From Paenibacillus_S sp043945595 (GTDB lineage: Bacteria; Bacillota; Bacilli; Paenibacillales; NBRC-103111), in assembly GCF_043945595.1 (NCBI RefSeq), contig NZ_JBIFNP010000001.1:2914001-2978000 (forward strand): a DNA stretch of 64,000 nt. The letters run 5' to 3'. The notes beneath the pieces are model-generated. The model was not told where the DNA came from, made no database searches, and worked only from the letters and a program-made list of their open reading frames with translations. Below, piece by piece: positions 55,640 through 64,000 of the stretch. Every line of letters begins with the position of its first letter. Position 1 is the stretch's first letter. Both the position numbers and the translations under genes were made by a program.

Positions 55640-57931
55640 CTAACTATAACGATTGGATCGATACTGGCTTGGAGACACGCCTTCTCGTTTACGAAAAGCT
55701 CGCGAAAAATTATTTTCGTCTACAAACCCAATCTGCTCAACAATTTCTTTAATGGAAAGATGGGTAGTTTCGAGTAATTCTTTGGCTTTCTCAATGCGAA
55801 TTTTTGAGACATACTGCATCAAGGGAAGACCATTTTTATTTTTGAAATAACGTGTTACATAGGATGGCGTAAGGGAGAGCTCTTCAGCAACGGTAGAAAG
55901 GCTGAGATTACAGTCCATATAATTGTGCGAAACATACTCTAACATAGAAGTATATAGTCGATTGTTATTTGAATCTTCTCCCAGGCTGTCTTGTATACTG
56001 CGAGCGGCATCAAGAAGATTGGCGCAGGCCTCTGCAACGGTTTTGGATTGGAATTCGGATAGTGATTCCAGTTTATACTTGATCGCTTCGCGATGGGAGA
56101 GCGGAATATTATTGACGAGTTGATTCAAGCTGAAAATGATTTGTTGAAAGGTCCGGCGGAAGGTGGAAGCATCCTCCAGCCGAGTGAATCTTTCTTCCAT
56201 CTCTTGAATCAGGAGCTGCAGATGCTCTACGTCTTTGGAGCAGACCGCTGCATGGAGAGTTTCTGCCGAATCGGAAATTTGCCGCTTATCGTGCGTCTTA
56301 TTTTCGATTTTTTGCTGAGACCATTCAGAGGGGGTGATAATGGACTGTTTCCCGGCAAAAATCCGATACTCCGCAAGTGAGGTTGCCGAGCTTAAAGATT
56401 GATGCAATTCATTCGTCGGTTGAGGTTCTCCCACCATGCAGGACAATGATAGAGAGAAATGCCTCTGCATGAACGCAATGATCTGCTCGGAAAAAGCGCG
56501 GCTGCGAGCTTCCCACTGATCCGCGAATTCGTTATTCCACGAAATAATGCCGACAATTCCATTGTCGATGGCCAAATCAAGCGCATAATTCACGCCATGC
56601 ACACCAGACAAATTCTCCAAAACATTGCAAATGGTATGTTTCATCAGCCACTGTTCGCTAAGCGGCTCTTTACTTAACTTTGAATTGTAATCATCAAAAA
56701 TAATGACAAGCACGCTGCTTATGTTTCGTGCACCAAATAGTTTATGAAGGGCGTTTCGGTTATCATGCGTCGTATTGTCCACGTTCAACTTCCCCATTAC
56801 TACCGCTAACAACAACTGATTCCTGGTCAAAACCTCCTGATTATGCATCATATTGGACAAATGGATGCTCTCGTCTCTCATTTGTTCAATGTAGCGAGTA
56901 AGTTGGTCCAATTCATCGTTATTGCCTGTAGTAGATCTGTCCGATTTCCCTGTCGGAAAACGGTTGGATAACTCTTGGATCGGTTGATAGCTTTTGCGGG
57001 CAGACCTGAAGCAAAGCACGATCCCCAGAGCAAGAGATATTAGGAATATCGTCAGTGAAATGGTAAGGGCAACATAATATTCATGAAAATAGTCAGTACG
57101 ACGAATGGCGTTCACAACATGAATTTCTTGTTTGGACGACGTTTCCTGCATCAAGAGATATCCAGGGATTCGTGCTTCCGCGTTTTGAGCCGCTACGGCA
57201 AGCTCACTCCACGCTAGATCGGAAGCTCCTTTTAAATAGAGAAAAGGCATGTTGTTTTGGTCAAAGGCAATAAGGCTGCTGCCACTGTCAATGGTCTGTT
57301 GAAAATTACTTACCAGGGCCGGATAGTTCAGTTTGTAGATCATAATCCCACTCGAAAAGGGGGTGCTGTCAAGCGGAACCAAGAGGAGCAGAACTTGTTC
57401 TTTGCCTTCAGGATTGTCTTCGTTGGCTAGTGAGGACAGCAGTATAGGTGATCTTAGCTGCTCCAGCCTGCTCTGCAGGATTTCCGGAGAGATTCGGCTA
57501 TCGCTGATAAGCCGGCTATAGCTCTCAGGTGAATAAATCCCCGTATCGGTAAAAATAGTATTTTTAAGCGAGCTGTAAGCTGTATTTCGATAGAACAAAC
57601 CAATGGAATCGAGATCGGCAGACAACGCTTTTAACTTCTCAAGCTCATCGGCAATTAAGTACGGGTATTGTAATTGCTCTTGTAATTGAAAGGGAAGCAG
57701 CTTCGTATCCCGTGACAAGCTTAATGTCAATTTCTGCAGGTCTACGATGCGCGTATCCAGCAAGCTGGTCATATGTGCCGTAGAACGATGGGTATTATCC
57801 ATAAGTCGATTATAAGTATTCGATAACGAAATAATATTGGTCAACAACAATAAAAGACCGGTAACTCCCAGAATTAGAAGGTGCCCCAGAAGGAATTTTC
57901 GATAGAGCTTGGACTGAATTGCTTTTCGCAT
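55640..57931 (-). CDS. Membrane-bound AraC-family regulator
   Basis: This 763-residue protein starts at ATG 57931 (TTG 57952 is the longer alternative). Transmembrane helix 1 lies at about 11-33 (FLLGHLLILGVTGLLLLLTNII). An extracytoplasmic sensor domain follows to about 285, then helix 2 at about 288-310 (ALTISLTIFLISLALGIVLC). A cytoplasmic linker ends in an AraC-type double helix-turn-helix (LSLSTVAEELSLTPSYVTRYF; SIKEIVEQIGFVDENNFSRAF). Such one-component membrane regulators are frequent in Paenibacillus next to Lpl importers. It is divergent from the 58220 importer and surely its regulator by context. It senses the sugar outside and binds DNA inside. Confidence 0.92.
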   Translation of the reverse strand: MRKAIQSKLYRKFLLGHLLILGVTGLLLLLTNIISLSNTYNRLMDNTHRSTAHMTSLLDTRIVDLQKLTLSLSRDTKLLPFQLQEQLQYPYLIADELEKLKALSADLDSIGLFYRNTAYSSLKNTIFTDTGIYSPESYSRLISDSRISPEILQSRLEQLRSPILLSSLANEDNPEGKEQVLLLLVPLDSTPFSSGIMIYKLNYPALVSNFQQTIDSGSSLIAFDQNNMPFLYLKGASDLAWSELAVAAQNAEARIPGYLLMQETSSKQEIHVVNAIRRTDYFHEYYVALTISLTIFLISLALGIVLCFRSARKSYQPIQELSNRFPTGKSDRSTTGNNDELDQLTRYIEQMRDESIHLSNMMHNQEVLTRNQLLLAVVMGKLNVDNTTHDNRNALHKLFGARNISSVLVIIFDDYNSKLSKEPLSEQWLMKHTICNVLENLSGVHGVNYALDLAIDNGIVGIISWNNEFADQWEARSRAFSEQIIAFMQRHFSLSLSCMVGEPQPTNELHQSLSSATSLAEYRIFAGKQSIITPSEWSQQKIENKTHDKRQISDSAETLHAAVCSKDVEHLQLLIQEMEERFTRLEDASTFRRTFQQIIFSLNQLVNNIPLSHREAIKYKLESLSEFQSKTVAEACANLLDAARSIQDSLGEDSNNNRLYTSMLEYVSHNYMDCNLSLSTVAEELSLTPSYVTRYFKNKNGLPLMQYVSKIRIEKAKELLETTHLSIKEIVEQIGFVDENNFSRAFRKREGVSPSQYRSNRYS

Positions 57932-58109
57932 AACCAACGCATCCCCTGACAAATAGGTCTTGATTTCTTTACGAGTATATAAAACTTTGCACTATGTTAT
58001 CAATTCATGTAGGGCAAAAAGCTGAAAATTGACTAGGTATTGAAAAAAATGCAGGGTGCCATTTAGGAGCTAATCCCATTTTTTGCTGTGAAAAGCCGAT
58101 TATCAACCG

Positions 58110-58138
58110 TTGTCGGGGGATCTAAATTTATTTATACT
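58110..58138 (+). promoter_or_regulatory. Promoter of the locus 5 importer
   Basis: -35 TTGTCG (58110-58115), 17-bp spacer, -10 TATACT (58133-58138). An inverted repeat CGATTC/GAATCG (58155-58160, 58168-58173) follows at the start of the transcript and may be an operator. Confidence 0.55.
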
Positions 58139-58219
58139 CGGAGCCATGGGAAACCGATTCAGGCGCCGAATCGATTTTTAGTGTTTACTTTTCTATAGTT
58201 CGACGAAGGAGGCAGCTAC

Positions 58220-59167
58220 ATGACTGCGAAGACGAAGGCTGCAAATACACCCATACGCAGGTCTAATCCACAAAGGTTCGGTCTGCGAAACAATTGGGAT
58301 TATTTAATCTTTATTATCCCTGTTGTCCTTTATTTTCTTGTTTTCTGCTACGGACCTATGTATGGGGTACAACTGGCATTCAAACGCTTTAATCCCATTC
58401 TCGGAATCATGGGCAGTCCGTGGATTGGTTTGGATAACTTTGAAAGGCTTTTCAATTCATTTCAATTTTATCGTATTGTTAAAAACACATTGGTGATTAA
58501 TCTATTTAAAACGCTAATCAGTTTTCCCATTCCAATTATGCTTGCCCTCATGTTCAATGAAATGAGAAAGGAGAAATTGAAAAAAACGCTGCAGACGATC
58601 ACCTATGCCCCGTACTTCATTTCAACGGTCGTCTTTGTCGGCATTATTAATTTATTTCTTGGCGGGGAGAACGGGTACATGAATCATTTGCTGGAGATGA
58701 TCGGGATCGGTTCGGTTCCTTTCCTAACCAGTCCGGACTATTTTCCCGGTGTATATATCGGTTCTGACATCTGGCGCAATAGCGGCTGGAACTCCATTAT
58801 TTTTATCGCGGCATTAGCTGCCGTAGATCCCCAGCTGCATGAATCTGCGCAGATCGATGGAGCCAGCCGCTGGAAGCGGATCATTCATGTGAATCTGCCG
58901 TGTATTATGCCTGTCATTGTCATTCAGTTTATTTTGCTCATGGGGAAAATGATGACTCTCAGCTACGAGCGTATTCTTCTTATGCAAAACAGCTTGAATA
59001 TGGAAACATCTGAGGTCATTTCCACCTACGCTTACAAGACAGGGCTGATCAATATGGATTATGGTTTCTCTACCGCAGTGGGCCTCTTTAACAATGTCAT
59101 CAACATCATTTTGCTGCTCGCGGCCAACAAGATTGCCAAACGATACAGCAGCAGTAGTCTGTTCTAA
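58220..59167 (+). CDS. ABC sugar permease, LplB type
   Basis: This 315-residue permease has a basic N-terminal tail, helix 1 at about 28-50 (LIFIIPVVLYFLVFCYGPMYG) and the family string YGPMYGVQLAFKRFNPILG. The EAA loop reads HESAQIDGASRWKRIIHVNLP. AAGGAGG precedes the ATG. It leads the Lpl-type operon: permease, permease, binding lipoprotein and a metal-dependent hydrolase. It forms the channel with the 59182 product. The regulator is the divergent membrane AraC protein. Confidence 0.92.
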   Translation: MTAKTKAANTPIRRSNPQRFGLRNNWDYLIFIIPVVLYFLVFCYGPMYGVQLAFKRFNPILGIMGSPWIGLDNFERLFNSFQFYRIVKNTLVINLFKTLISFPIPIMLALMFNEMRKEKLKKTLQTITYAPYFISTVVFVGIINLFLGGENGYMNHLLEMIGIGSVPFLTSPDYFPGVYIGSDIWRNSGWNSIIFIAALAAVDPQLHESAQIDGASRWKRIIHVNLPCIMPVIVIQFILLMGKMMTLSYERILLMQNSLNMETSEVISTYAYKTGLINMDYGFSTAVGLFNNVINIILLLAANKIAKRYSSSSLF

Positions 59168-59181
59168 AAGGAGAGGTGGTT

Positions 59182-60084
59182 ATGGAGGTCGTTACCCACA
59201 AAATTCGAGAGTCTTACGGAGATCGGATATTTCTGGCAATTACCTATGTACTTATCGGGATTCTTGTATTAATTGTGCTGTACCCGCTAATCTATGTCGT
59301 TAGTGCCTCATTCAGTGATCCCAAACTGGTGATCGCCGGCAAGATCGGACTCATCCCGAGCGGCTTTAATTTGGAAGCCTACCGGCGGGTATTTACGAAT
59401 ACGGAAATATGGATCGGCTATCGAAATACTCTGCTCTATACGATCATAGGAACTTTAGTCAATGTATCCCTAACCATGATGGGCGCTTATCCGCTGTCAC
59501 GCAAAAACTTTCCTTGGCGTCGCGGGCTTATGGTGTTCTTTACCATTACTATGTTTTTCAGCAGCGGTATGGTACCCATGTACCTTCTCGTGAAGAGTCT
59601 GGGACTTTATAATTCAATGTGGGCTTTAATACTGCCAACGGCGATCAGCGTATACAATATGATTGTCGCACGAACGTTCCTGGAAACCAACATTGATGAG
59701 CAGCTCTATGAATCCGCCTATATGGACGGCAGCGGTAACGTCAGAACGTTCTTCTCCATTGTATTGCCGCTAAGTGCGCCGATCATGGCTGTTCTAGTAT
59801 TATTTTATGCCGTCTATCATTGGAACTCTTATTTCGAGGCGATGATTTATTTGAAAGAACGTTCACTCTATCCGTTGCAGCTCTTCCTGCGGGAAATTCT
59901 GGTTATGAATCAGTCGGATAATGTGATGATGGATTCTATCGAGATGGATACAAGCAAATTTCTAGTTGCCGAAGGTGTCAAATATGCCGTTATAATCGTA
60001 TCCAGCGGACCGATTCTTATGCTTTATCCATTCCTTCAGAAGTATTTCGTTAAAGGAATGATGATTGGTGCCCTTAAAGGTTAA
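59182..60084 (+). CDS. ABC sugar permease, LplC type
   Basis: This 300-residue protein starts at ATG 59182 after AAAGGAGAGG, better placed than the GTG at 59176. Its EAA loop reads DEQLYESAYMDGSGNVRTFFSIVLPLS; the end is QKYFVKGMMIGALKG. It has about six helices. It is the partner of the 58220 permease. The gap of 14 bp and coupled ribosome binding sites indicate one transcript. Confidence 0.92.
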   Translation: MEVVTHKIRESYGDRIFLAITYVLIGILVLIVLYPLIYVVSASFSDPKLVIAGKIGLIPSGFNLEAYRRVFTNTEIWIGYRNTLLYTIIGTLVNVSLTMMGAYPLSRKNFPWRRGLMVFFTITMFFSSGMVPMYLLVKSLGLYNSMWALILPTAISVYNMIVARTFLETNIDEQLYESAYMDGSGNVRTFFSIVLPLSAPIMAVLVLFYAVYHWNSYFEAMIYLKERSLYPLQLFLREILVMNQSDNVMMDSIEMDTSKFLVAEGVKYAVIIVSSGPILMLYPFLQKYFVKGMMIGALKG

Positions 60085-60117
60085 TGTGATGAATGATAGA
60101 GGAGATGACTAACGAAT

Positions 60118-61755
60118 ATGAATACAAAATTAGTCTTACTGACAGCCGCCATGCTGACTGCGTCAATTCCAGTAATGAGCGCTTGCAGCGATAATAAGGG
60201 GGCAGATCCGGCTGCAAAAGGTGCCAACAATGCAGATTCAAATATTACTAAGACCGGTATGCCGATTGCCGTTGAGCCTGTTCATCTGAATGGGCTTGTC
60301 TCCAAGTATGAGCTGGTCAAAGATTGGAACGAGCATAAAGGGTTAAAAGATTATGAAGCGAAATCGAATGTCATCATTAAATGGGATACGGTACCGCAAA
60401 ACGCCTTTGATGAGCGCAGAAATCTAATGTTTGCCTCCAACGATCTTCCGGACTTTGTCATGCGTGCTAATTTGTCACCGCAATTGATTACTTCTTATGC
60501 AGCAGCCGGACAAATTATCCCGTTGGATCCTTTGATTGAGGCCGGCTATGCACCCAATCTGGCAGCCCTGATGAAAGAAAATGACGGTATTCGTAAATCG
60601 ATTACTTCCGCTGACGGCCATATTTATTCTCTGCCGAATATTAGTGAAGCGGACGGACGTATTTCTTCCTCTTGGATCAATAAGAAGTGGCTGGACAAGC
60701 TTGGACTTCAAATGCCGACAACAACGGATGAGTTATATAAGGTGTTGAAAGCATTTAAGGAGCAGGATCCTAACGGTAATGGGAAAGCCGACGAAGTTCC
60801 TATTTCAGGGTACAAAGAGGGCAATAAGAATTATGGAGATCAATTTATTAAATCGTTTTATGGAAGCTGGGGATTCGGTGGGAATTCCGGAATCATCGCT
60901 CCATTTATGGATGTAGATGACCAAGGCAAAGTTCGGTATATCGCAACCGACAAAACCTTTAAAGACATGATTACCTTCTTTAATAAGCTTTGGCAGGAAG
61001 GTTTAATTGATAAAGAAATTTTGTCGCAGGATATGAAGCAGGAAATCGCTAAGATTGATGATGAGCGGGTCGGATATGTAGCGAAAGGCAACAATAATTT
61101 GTGGATGGGAAAAAATCGGAATAATTACGTGCAGAATCCGGTATTAAAAGGTATCGACGGAAAAGTTTATTGGACTGGGATCAGTCCTAAAGTTCGGGAT
61201 TTAGGTTCATTCGTTATTACAAGCAAGAATCCGAATCCTGCAGCAACGCTGCGCTGGGGAGATCATTTCTTGAGTGAAGAAGGGACGGCTCTGGCCCGGC
61301 TTGGTATTGAAGGGGTTACTTATACGATTGGCAGCGATGGATTTTATAAGCTGAAGGACGAATTCGCGAAAAATCCTAATGGACTCACGGTGGATGAGGC
61401 GCTTTCAGAATATACGATTTTCCAGGGCGGTGGAATTCCACAGCGTGTGACGCAAAAGGTTGACCAAAGCGCGGCCGTTCTTCCGGAAATGATTGCGAAT
61501 AAGGATGTTATTCGTCCTAACTTAGTACCGGATGCCAAATTGATGATTCCTACGTTCACTGAGAAAGAAAATATTGAATTGAGCACGTATGCAACGGATA
61601 TCGAAGCTTATACAGATGAGAATATTGTTAAATTTATAACTGGCGCTCAACCGCTCAGCGAATGGGATAAATATGTAAGCACGCTGAATAAAATGCAGCT
61701 GGATAAATACCTGGCGATCTATCAAGCAGCCTATGACCGTTGGAATCAGAAATAA
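60118..61755 (+). CDS. Sugar-binding lipoprotein, LplA type
   Basis: This 545-residue extracellular solute-binding protein has a signal peptide ending in lipobox VMSAC with a lipidated Cys at about residue 23, then an acidic/Asn-rich linker. The C-terminal half has SWINKKWLDKLGLQMPTT and EQDPNGNGKADEVP, a calcium-binding-like loop common in large Lpl-type proteins. The length fits the type. It binds the sugar outside the cell for the 58220/59182 channel. It is unbroken, unlike the 48696 homologue. Confidence 0.92.
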   Translation: MNTKLVLLTAAMLTASIPVMSACSDNKGADPAAKGANNADSNITKTGMPIAVEPVHLNGLVSKYELVKDWNEHKGLKDYEAKSNVIIKWDTVPQNAFDERRNLMFASNDLPDFVMRANLSPQLITSYAAAGQIIPLDPLIEAGYAPNLAALMKENDGIRKSITSADGHIYSLPNISEADGRISSSWINKKWLDKLGLQMPTTTDELYKVLKAFKEQDPNGNGKADEVPISGYKEGNKNYGDQFIKSFYGSWGFGGNSGIIAPFMDVDDQGKVRYIATDKTFKDMITFFNKLWQEGLIDKEILSQDMKQEIAKIDDERVGYVAKGNNNLWMGKNRNNYVQNPVLKGIDGKVYWTGISPKVRDLGSFVITSKNPNPAATLRWGDHFLSEEGTALARLGIEGVTYTIGSDGFYKLKDEFAKNPNGLTVDEALSEYTIFQGGGIPQRVTQKVDQSAAVLPEMIANKDVIRPNLVPDAKLMIPTFTEKENIELSTYATDIEAYTDENIVKFITGAQPLSEWDKYVSTLNKMQLDKYLAIYQAAYDRWNQK

Positions 61756-61781
61756 TCAGCGTTTGGAAGGAGCGATTAACT

Positions 61782-62639
61782 ATGAGATTTTACGGTACGA
61801 GCGCAGCAGAAGGAATACCGAATCCATTCTGTACCTGCTCGGTTTGCAGCCATGCGCGCAAGGAAGGAGGGGCCGAGATTCGCCGCCGTTCGATGTTTCG
61901 GATCAATGAGCAAATTTGCATTGATTTAGGCGCAGATTCTTTTCAACAAGCCATGGAGTACGGGGATTTCACCAAACTCCAGCATGTATTGGTGAGTCAT
62001 ACCCATGAAGACCATTTCAACTATATGATGATGAATGTTAGAAATATGTCGATTGAACGGTTGAAGGAGCCGCTGCATTTTTACTTTACAGATCAAGCTT
62101 ACGAAATCGTCGACTTTTACCGTCAAAGCAGACCCATCATGAAAGGCATGACTTCCGATTTGGAGGCGCGCGGCGTAGTTGCTTTCCATAAGCTTGAGTT
62201 TAACCAATCGGTTTCTATTTCCGGTATGGAAGTCACGCCGTTTCGTGGGAATCACTTGGGCAATATGGGGGAGAACTGCGCGAACTATCTGATTCAGAAC
62301 GAGGATGGCCAAAAGCTGTATTATGGTGTAGATACGGGCTGGTATTTGCCGGAAACGTTCAAGTTACTTGAGCATGTTTCACTGGATGTGCTGATAAGTG
62401 AATGCACCTTCGGGCTGACTAGGGGAAGGGGGCTCCATCCGAACGGCCATTTGGACGCCTTCAGCTGCATGGAGCTGTTCCGCAAACTGTATGAGCAAGG
62501 TACTTTGCATGAAAACTCCCGCATCTATCTTACCCATATAAACCACTTTACCTCTACGCACGCAGATTTAGTCAGCTGGATTCAGGAACAGCCATTCCCG
62601 TGTCCAATTACTGTGGCATGGGATGGTATGGTTATTTAA
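61782..62639 (+). CDS. Metallo-beta-lactamase-fold hydrolase (PhnP-like)
   Basis: This 285-residue protein starts at ATG 61782 with GGAAGGAG upstream. A CTCSVC motif at about residues 20-25 resembles the extra zinc-binding cysteines in PhnP-like enzymes. The zinc motif is SHTHEDH at residues about 70-76, and late DTGWYLPET, a YLTHINHF-type stretch and AWDGM follow. PhnP is a cyclic phosphodiesterase; here the sugar-operon context suggests a cyclic or phosphodiester sugar derivative, but that is inference. It is the last gene of locus 5. Confidence 0.8.
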   Translation: MRFYGTSAAEGIPNPFCTCSVCSHARKEGGAEIRRRSMFRINEQICIDLGADSFQQAMEYGDFTKLQHVLVSHTHEDHFNYMMMNVRNMSIERLKEPLHFYFTDQAYEIVDFYRQSRPIMKGMTSDLEARGVVAFHKLEFNQSVSISGMEVTPFRGNHLGNMGENCANYLIQNEDGQKLYYGVDTGWYLPETFKLLEHVSLDVLISECTFGLTRGRGLHPNGHLDAFSCMELFRKLYEQGTLHENSRIYLTHINHFTSTHADLVSWIQEQPFPCPITVAWDGMVI

Positions 62640-62714
62640 ACGTTATTAAACCGCGCGCCGCTATGGGGACGGGACTGACCCGCGCCATGGAGGCGGGGAT
62701 CAAAACACCCTATT

Positions 62715-62792
62715 GAACTAAACAGCCAGTTGCCGAAACTCCATCGGTGACTGGTTATTAGTTTTCCAGGCAACACGATTGCGGCGTTATCT
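62715..62792 (-). pseudogene. Possible IS3-type transposase C-terminal remnant
   Basis: The minus strand reads NRVAWKTNNQSPMEFRQLAV then a stop at 62721, resembling the final residues of IS3-group OrfB proteins (..SPMEYR..). Nothing upstream continues it, so at most a relic remains. A hairpin (CCAGT..CCGA with TCGG..ACTGG) overlaps it at about 62721-62766 and could terminate the locus 5 transcript. Confidence 0.35.
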
Positions 62793-62816
62793 CCAGATAG
62801 GCCAATGAGCTTTCAT

Positions 62817-62845
62817 TTGACATAAAATTAGGTAATAATTATACT
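62817..62845 (+). promoter_or_regulatory. Consensus promoter with downstream dyad
   Basis: -35 TTGACA (62817-62822), 17-bp spacer, -10 TATACT (62840-62845). The dyad ATGTTA...TAACAT (62847-62852, 62861-62866) overlaps the likely transcription start and is a plausible TetR operator, matching the TetR gene at 63689 in the same operon. Confidence 0.7.
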
Positions 62846-62887
62846 AATGTTAGTTATCAATAACATACATACTGAGGAGAGATGAAA

Positions 62888-63640
62888 ATGAATTTACAAG
62901 GAAAAGTAGCCATTGTAACTGGAGGCGCACGCGGGATTGGGAGTGCAGCATCTAAATTATTAGCGCTGCGCGGAGCAAAAGTGGTCGTGAATTATGTTCA
63001 TAATCATGATGCGGCACAGGCAGTAGTTGATGCTATTCGAACAGACGGCGGTGAGGCAATATCGGTGCAGGCAGATATTCGTGATGAGAACCAGGCTGCC
63101 GAGCTTATAAAGAAAACGAAAGAATCGTTTGGCGGATCTATTGATATTTTAGTGAATAACGCTAACATGTCATTTGCAACGAAGCCATTTGCTGAAATGA
63201 CATGGGATGAGTTTTCCCAAAAATTGAATGACGAACTAAAATCGGCATTTGTCATGACAAAAGCGGTTATTCCCTCTATGGTCGAACAAAAATATGGCCG
63301 TATTATTTATATCTCGTCCGGCTTAGGCAAGCATCCTTCTCCTAATATGATTGCTCACGGAACGGCCAAGGGCGGCATAGATACTTTCGCTTTGTATATT
63401 GCAAGTGAATTTGGACCCCAGGGGATCACTGCTAATGTGGTTGCTCCGGGAGCGGTTGAAACGGACGCTACTGCATTTATGCCCGATGAAATGAAACAAA
63501 TGATCAGCAATTTTACACCGCTTCGCCGTATGGCTCAACCCCATGATGTGGCAGGGGTCATTTCTTTCCTGGCAAGTGATGACAGTCAATTCCTCACAGG
63601 TACATATACACCGGTAAATGGAGGAAGCTACATGGAATAG
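62888..63640 (+). CDS. SDR-family oxidoreductase lacking the catalytic Tyr
   Basis: This 250-residue classical-length SDR starts at ATG 62888, which is better spaced from GAGGAGAG than ATG 62882. NADP-binding TGGARGIGSAAS (residues about 12-23) and NNANMSF are normal for cofactor binding. The active site reads SSGLGKHPSPNMIAHGTAKGG, so the usual YxxxK is HGTAK: His replaces the catalytic Tyr while Lys is kept. A subgroup of SDR proteins with this HGTAK string is known to me only as uncharacterised reductase-like proteins. It is probably co-transcribed with the following TetR gene from the consensus promoter. Confidence 0.88.
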   Translation: MNLQGKVAIVTGGARGIGSAASKLLALRGAKVVVNYVHNHDAAQAVVDAIRTDGGEAISVQADIRDENQAAELIKKTKESFGGSIDILVNNANMSFATKPFAEMTWDEFSQKLNDELKSAFVMTKAVIPSMVEQKYGRIIYISSGLGKHPSPNMIAHGTAKGGIDTFALYIASEFGPQGITANVVAPGAVETDATAFMPDEMKQMISNFTPLRRMAQPHDVAGVISFLASDDSQFLTGTYTPVNGGSYME

Positions 63641-63688
63641 GATTTGGAGCAGAGAGAAAATGTATATTAAAAAGGGGTAGGGGTCTAC

Positions 63689-64000
63689 ATGCTTGAAAAA
63701 GAGAAAGATACTTCTGATCGGATTCTTCATGCTGCTTTACAATTAATGCAGGCAAAGGGATTCAAATCCGTAACAATAAAGGATATTGCCGTTGCCTCGG
63801 GAGTAAGCGAAATGACGGTATTTCGTCATTTTGAGACCAAAAGAGGGGTGCTCGAAGCGGCCGTTAATAAATATTCATATGTGCCTGGTTTCAAAAAAGT
63901 ATTTGAACAACAAGTCGTATACGAGCTGGAGCAAGACCTCAAACTTATTGCGACATCCTTCCTTGACTTGATGGAAAATAACAGGTCTATTTATTTGATT
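63689..64000 (+). CDS. TetR-family regulator, 3' partial
   Basis: The frame starts at ATG 63689, preceded by AAAAAGGGGTAGGGG, and is open to the right edge (104 codons). The N-terminal TetR helix-turn-helix is clear: RILHAALQLMQAKGFKSVTI, KDIAVASGVSEMTVFRHF, then ETKRGVLEAAV. The C-terminal ligand domain is cut by the window. It likely represses the operon that begins with the SDR gene, through the dyad at 62847-62866. Confidence 0.88.
   Translation, partial: MLEKEKDTSDRILHAALQLMQAKGFKSVTIKDIAVASGVSEMTVFRHFETKRGVLEAAVNKYSYVPGFKKVFEQQVVYELEQDLKLIATSFLDLMENNRSIYLI

Overview
The window looks like chromosomal DNA of a Paenibacillus-type, spore-former-class Firmicute. The evidence is an S-layer-homology (SLH) surface protein, strong AGGAGG-type ribosome binding sites with occasional TTG/GTG starts, Lpl/Ytc-type sugar ABC transporters paired with YesM/YesN-type two-component systems, AraC regulators with a membrane sensor, cre-like catabolite sites and rho-independent terminators. 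No rRNA, tRNA or CRISPR array was found. The genus is an inference; no phylogenetic marker is present.

Layout. 1-2371: 3' part of an SLH-anchored surface protein. 2417-4100: an IS1182-like element sitting in the loop of that gene's terminator. 4330-5457: GNAT acetyltransferase and Nudix hydrolase. 5951-19642: locus 1, with a sulfatase, a sulfatase remnant, a YesN/YesM pair, an ABC importer (binding protein plus two permeases), RbsD, ribokinase, an ADP-ribosylglycohydrolase-fold protein and another sulfatase. 19933-21287: TetR regulator plus a methionine aminopeptidase. 21530-33472: locus 2, with an ABC importer, a GH78-like glycosidase, YesN/YesM, a 2-hydroxyacid dehydrogenase and a large GH78 rhamnosidase. 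33918-37799: TetR, then an isochorismatase-like gene cut by an IS3-family element, then an MFS exporter. 37888-38059: a 172-bp MITE with the ends of the IS1182-like element. 38254-44007: GH106-like rhamnosidase, metallo-beta-lactamase-fold hydrolase and ROK kinase. 44194-46585: MerR, SDR-like protein and an isolated MraY. 46835-53318: locus 4, with an ABC importer, methyltransferase, sulfatase and AraC. 53456-55559: NADH-dehydrogenase-like flavoprotein plus an ECF41-type sigma factor. 55640-62639: locus 5, with a membrane AraC regulator, an Lpl-type importer and an MBL-fold hydrolase. 62888-64000: SDR and a truncated TetR gene.

How it works together (inference). The window is a run of glycan-uptake loci. 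Lipoprotein-dependent importers would bring in oligosaccharides. Cytoplasmic sulfatases (none shows a signal peptide) and cytoplasmic rhamnosidases (GH78, GH106) would process them, under two-component or AraC control with catabolite repression. Sulfatases together with rhamnosidases suggest sulfated, rhamnose-containing glycans. Locus 1 adds a ribose branch (RbsD, RbsK and an ADP-ribosylglycohydrolase-fold enzyme) that does not match a pathway I can name.

A caution for any reader: at least 16 single-base or nonsense lesions break otherwise well-preserved genes, many next to an ACC trinucleotide. This is more consistent with systematic sequencing error than with decay, so many entries marked pseudogene may be intact in the organism.
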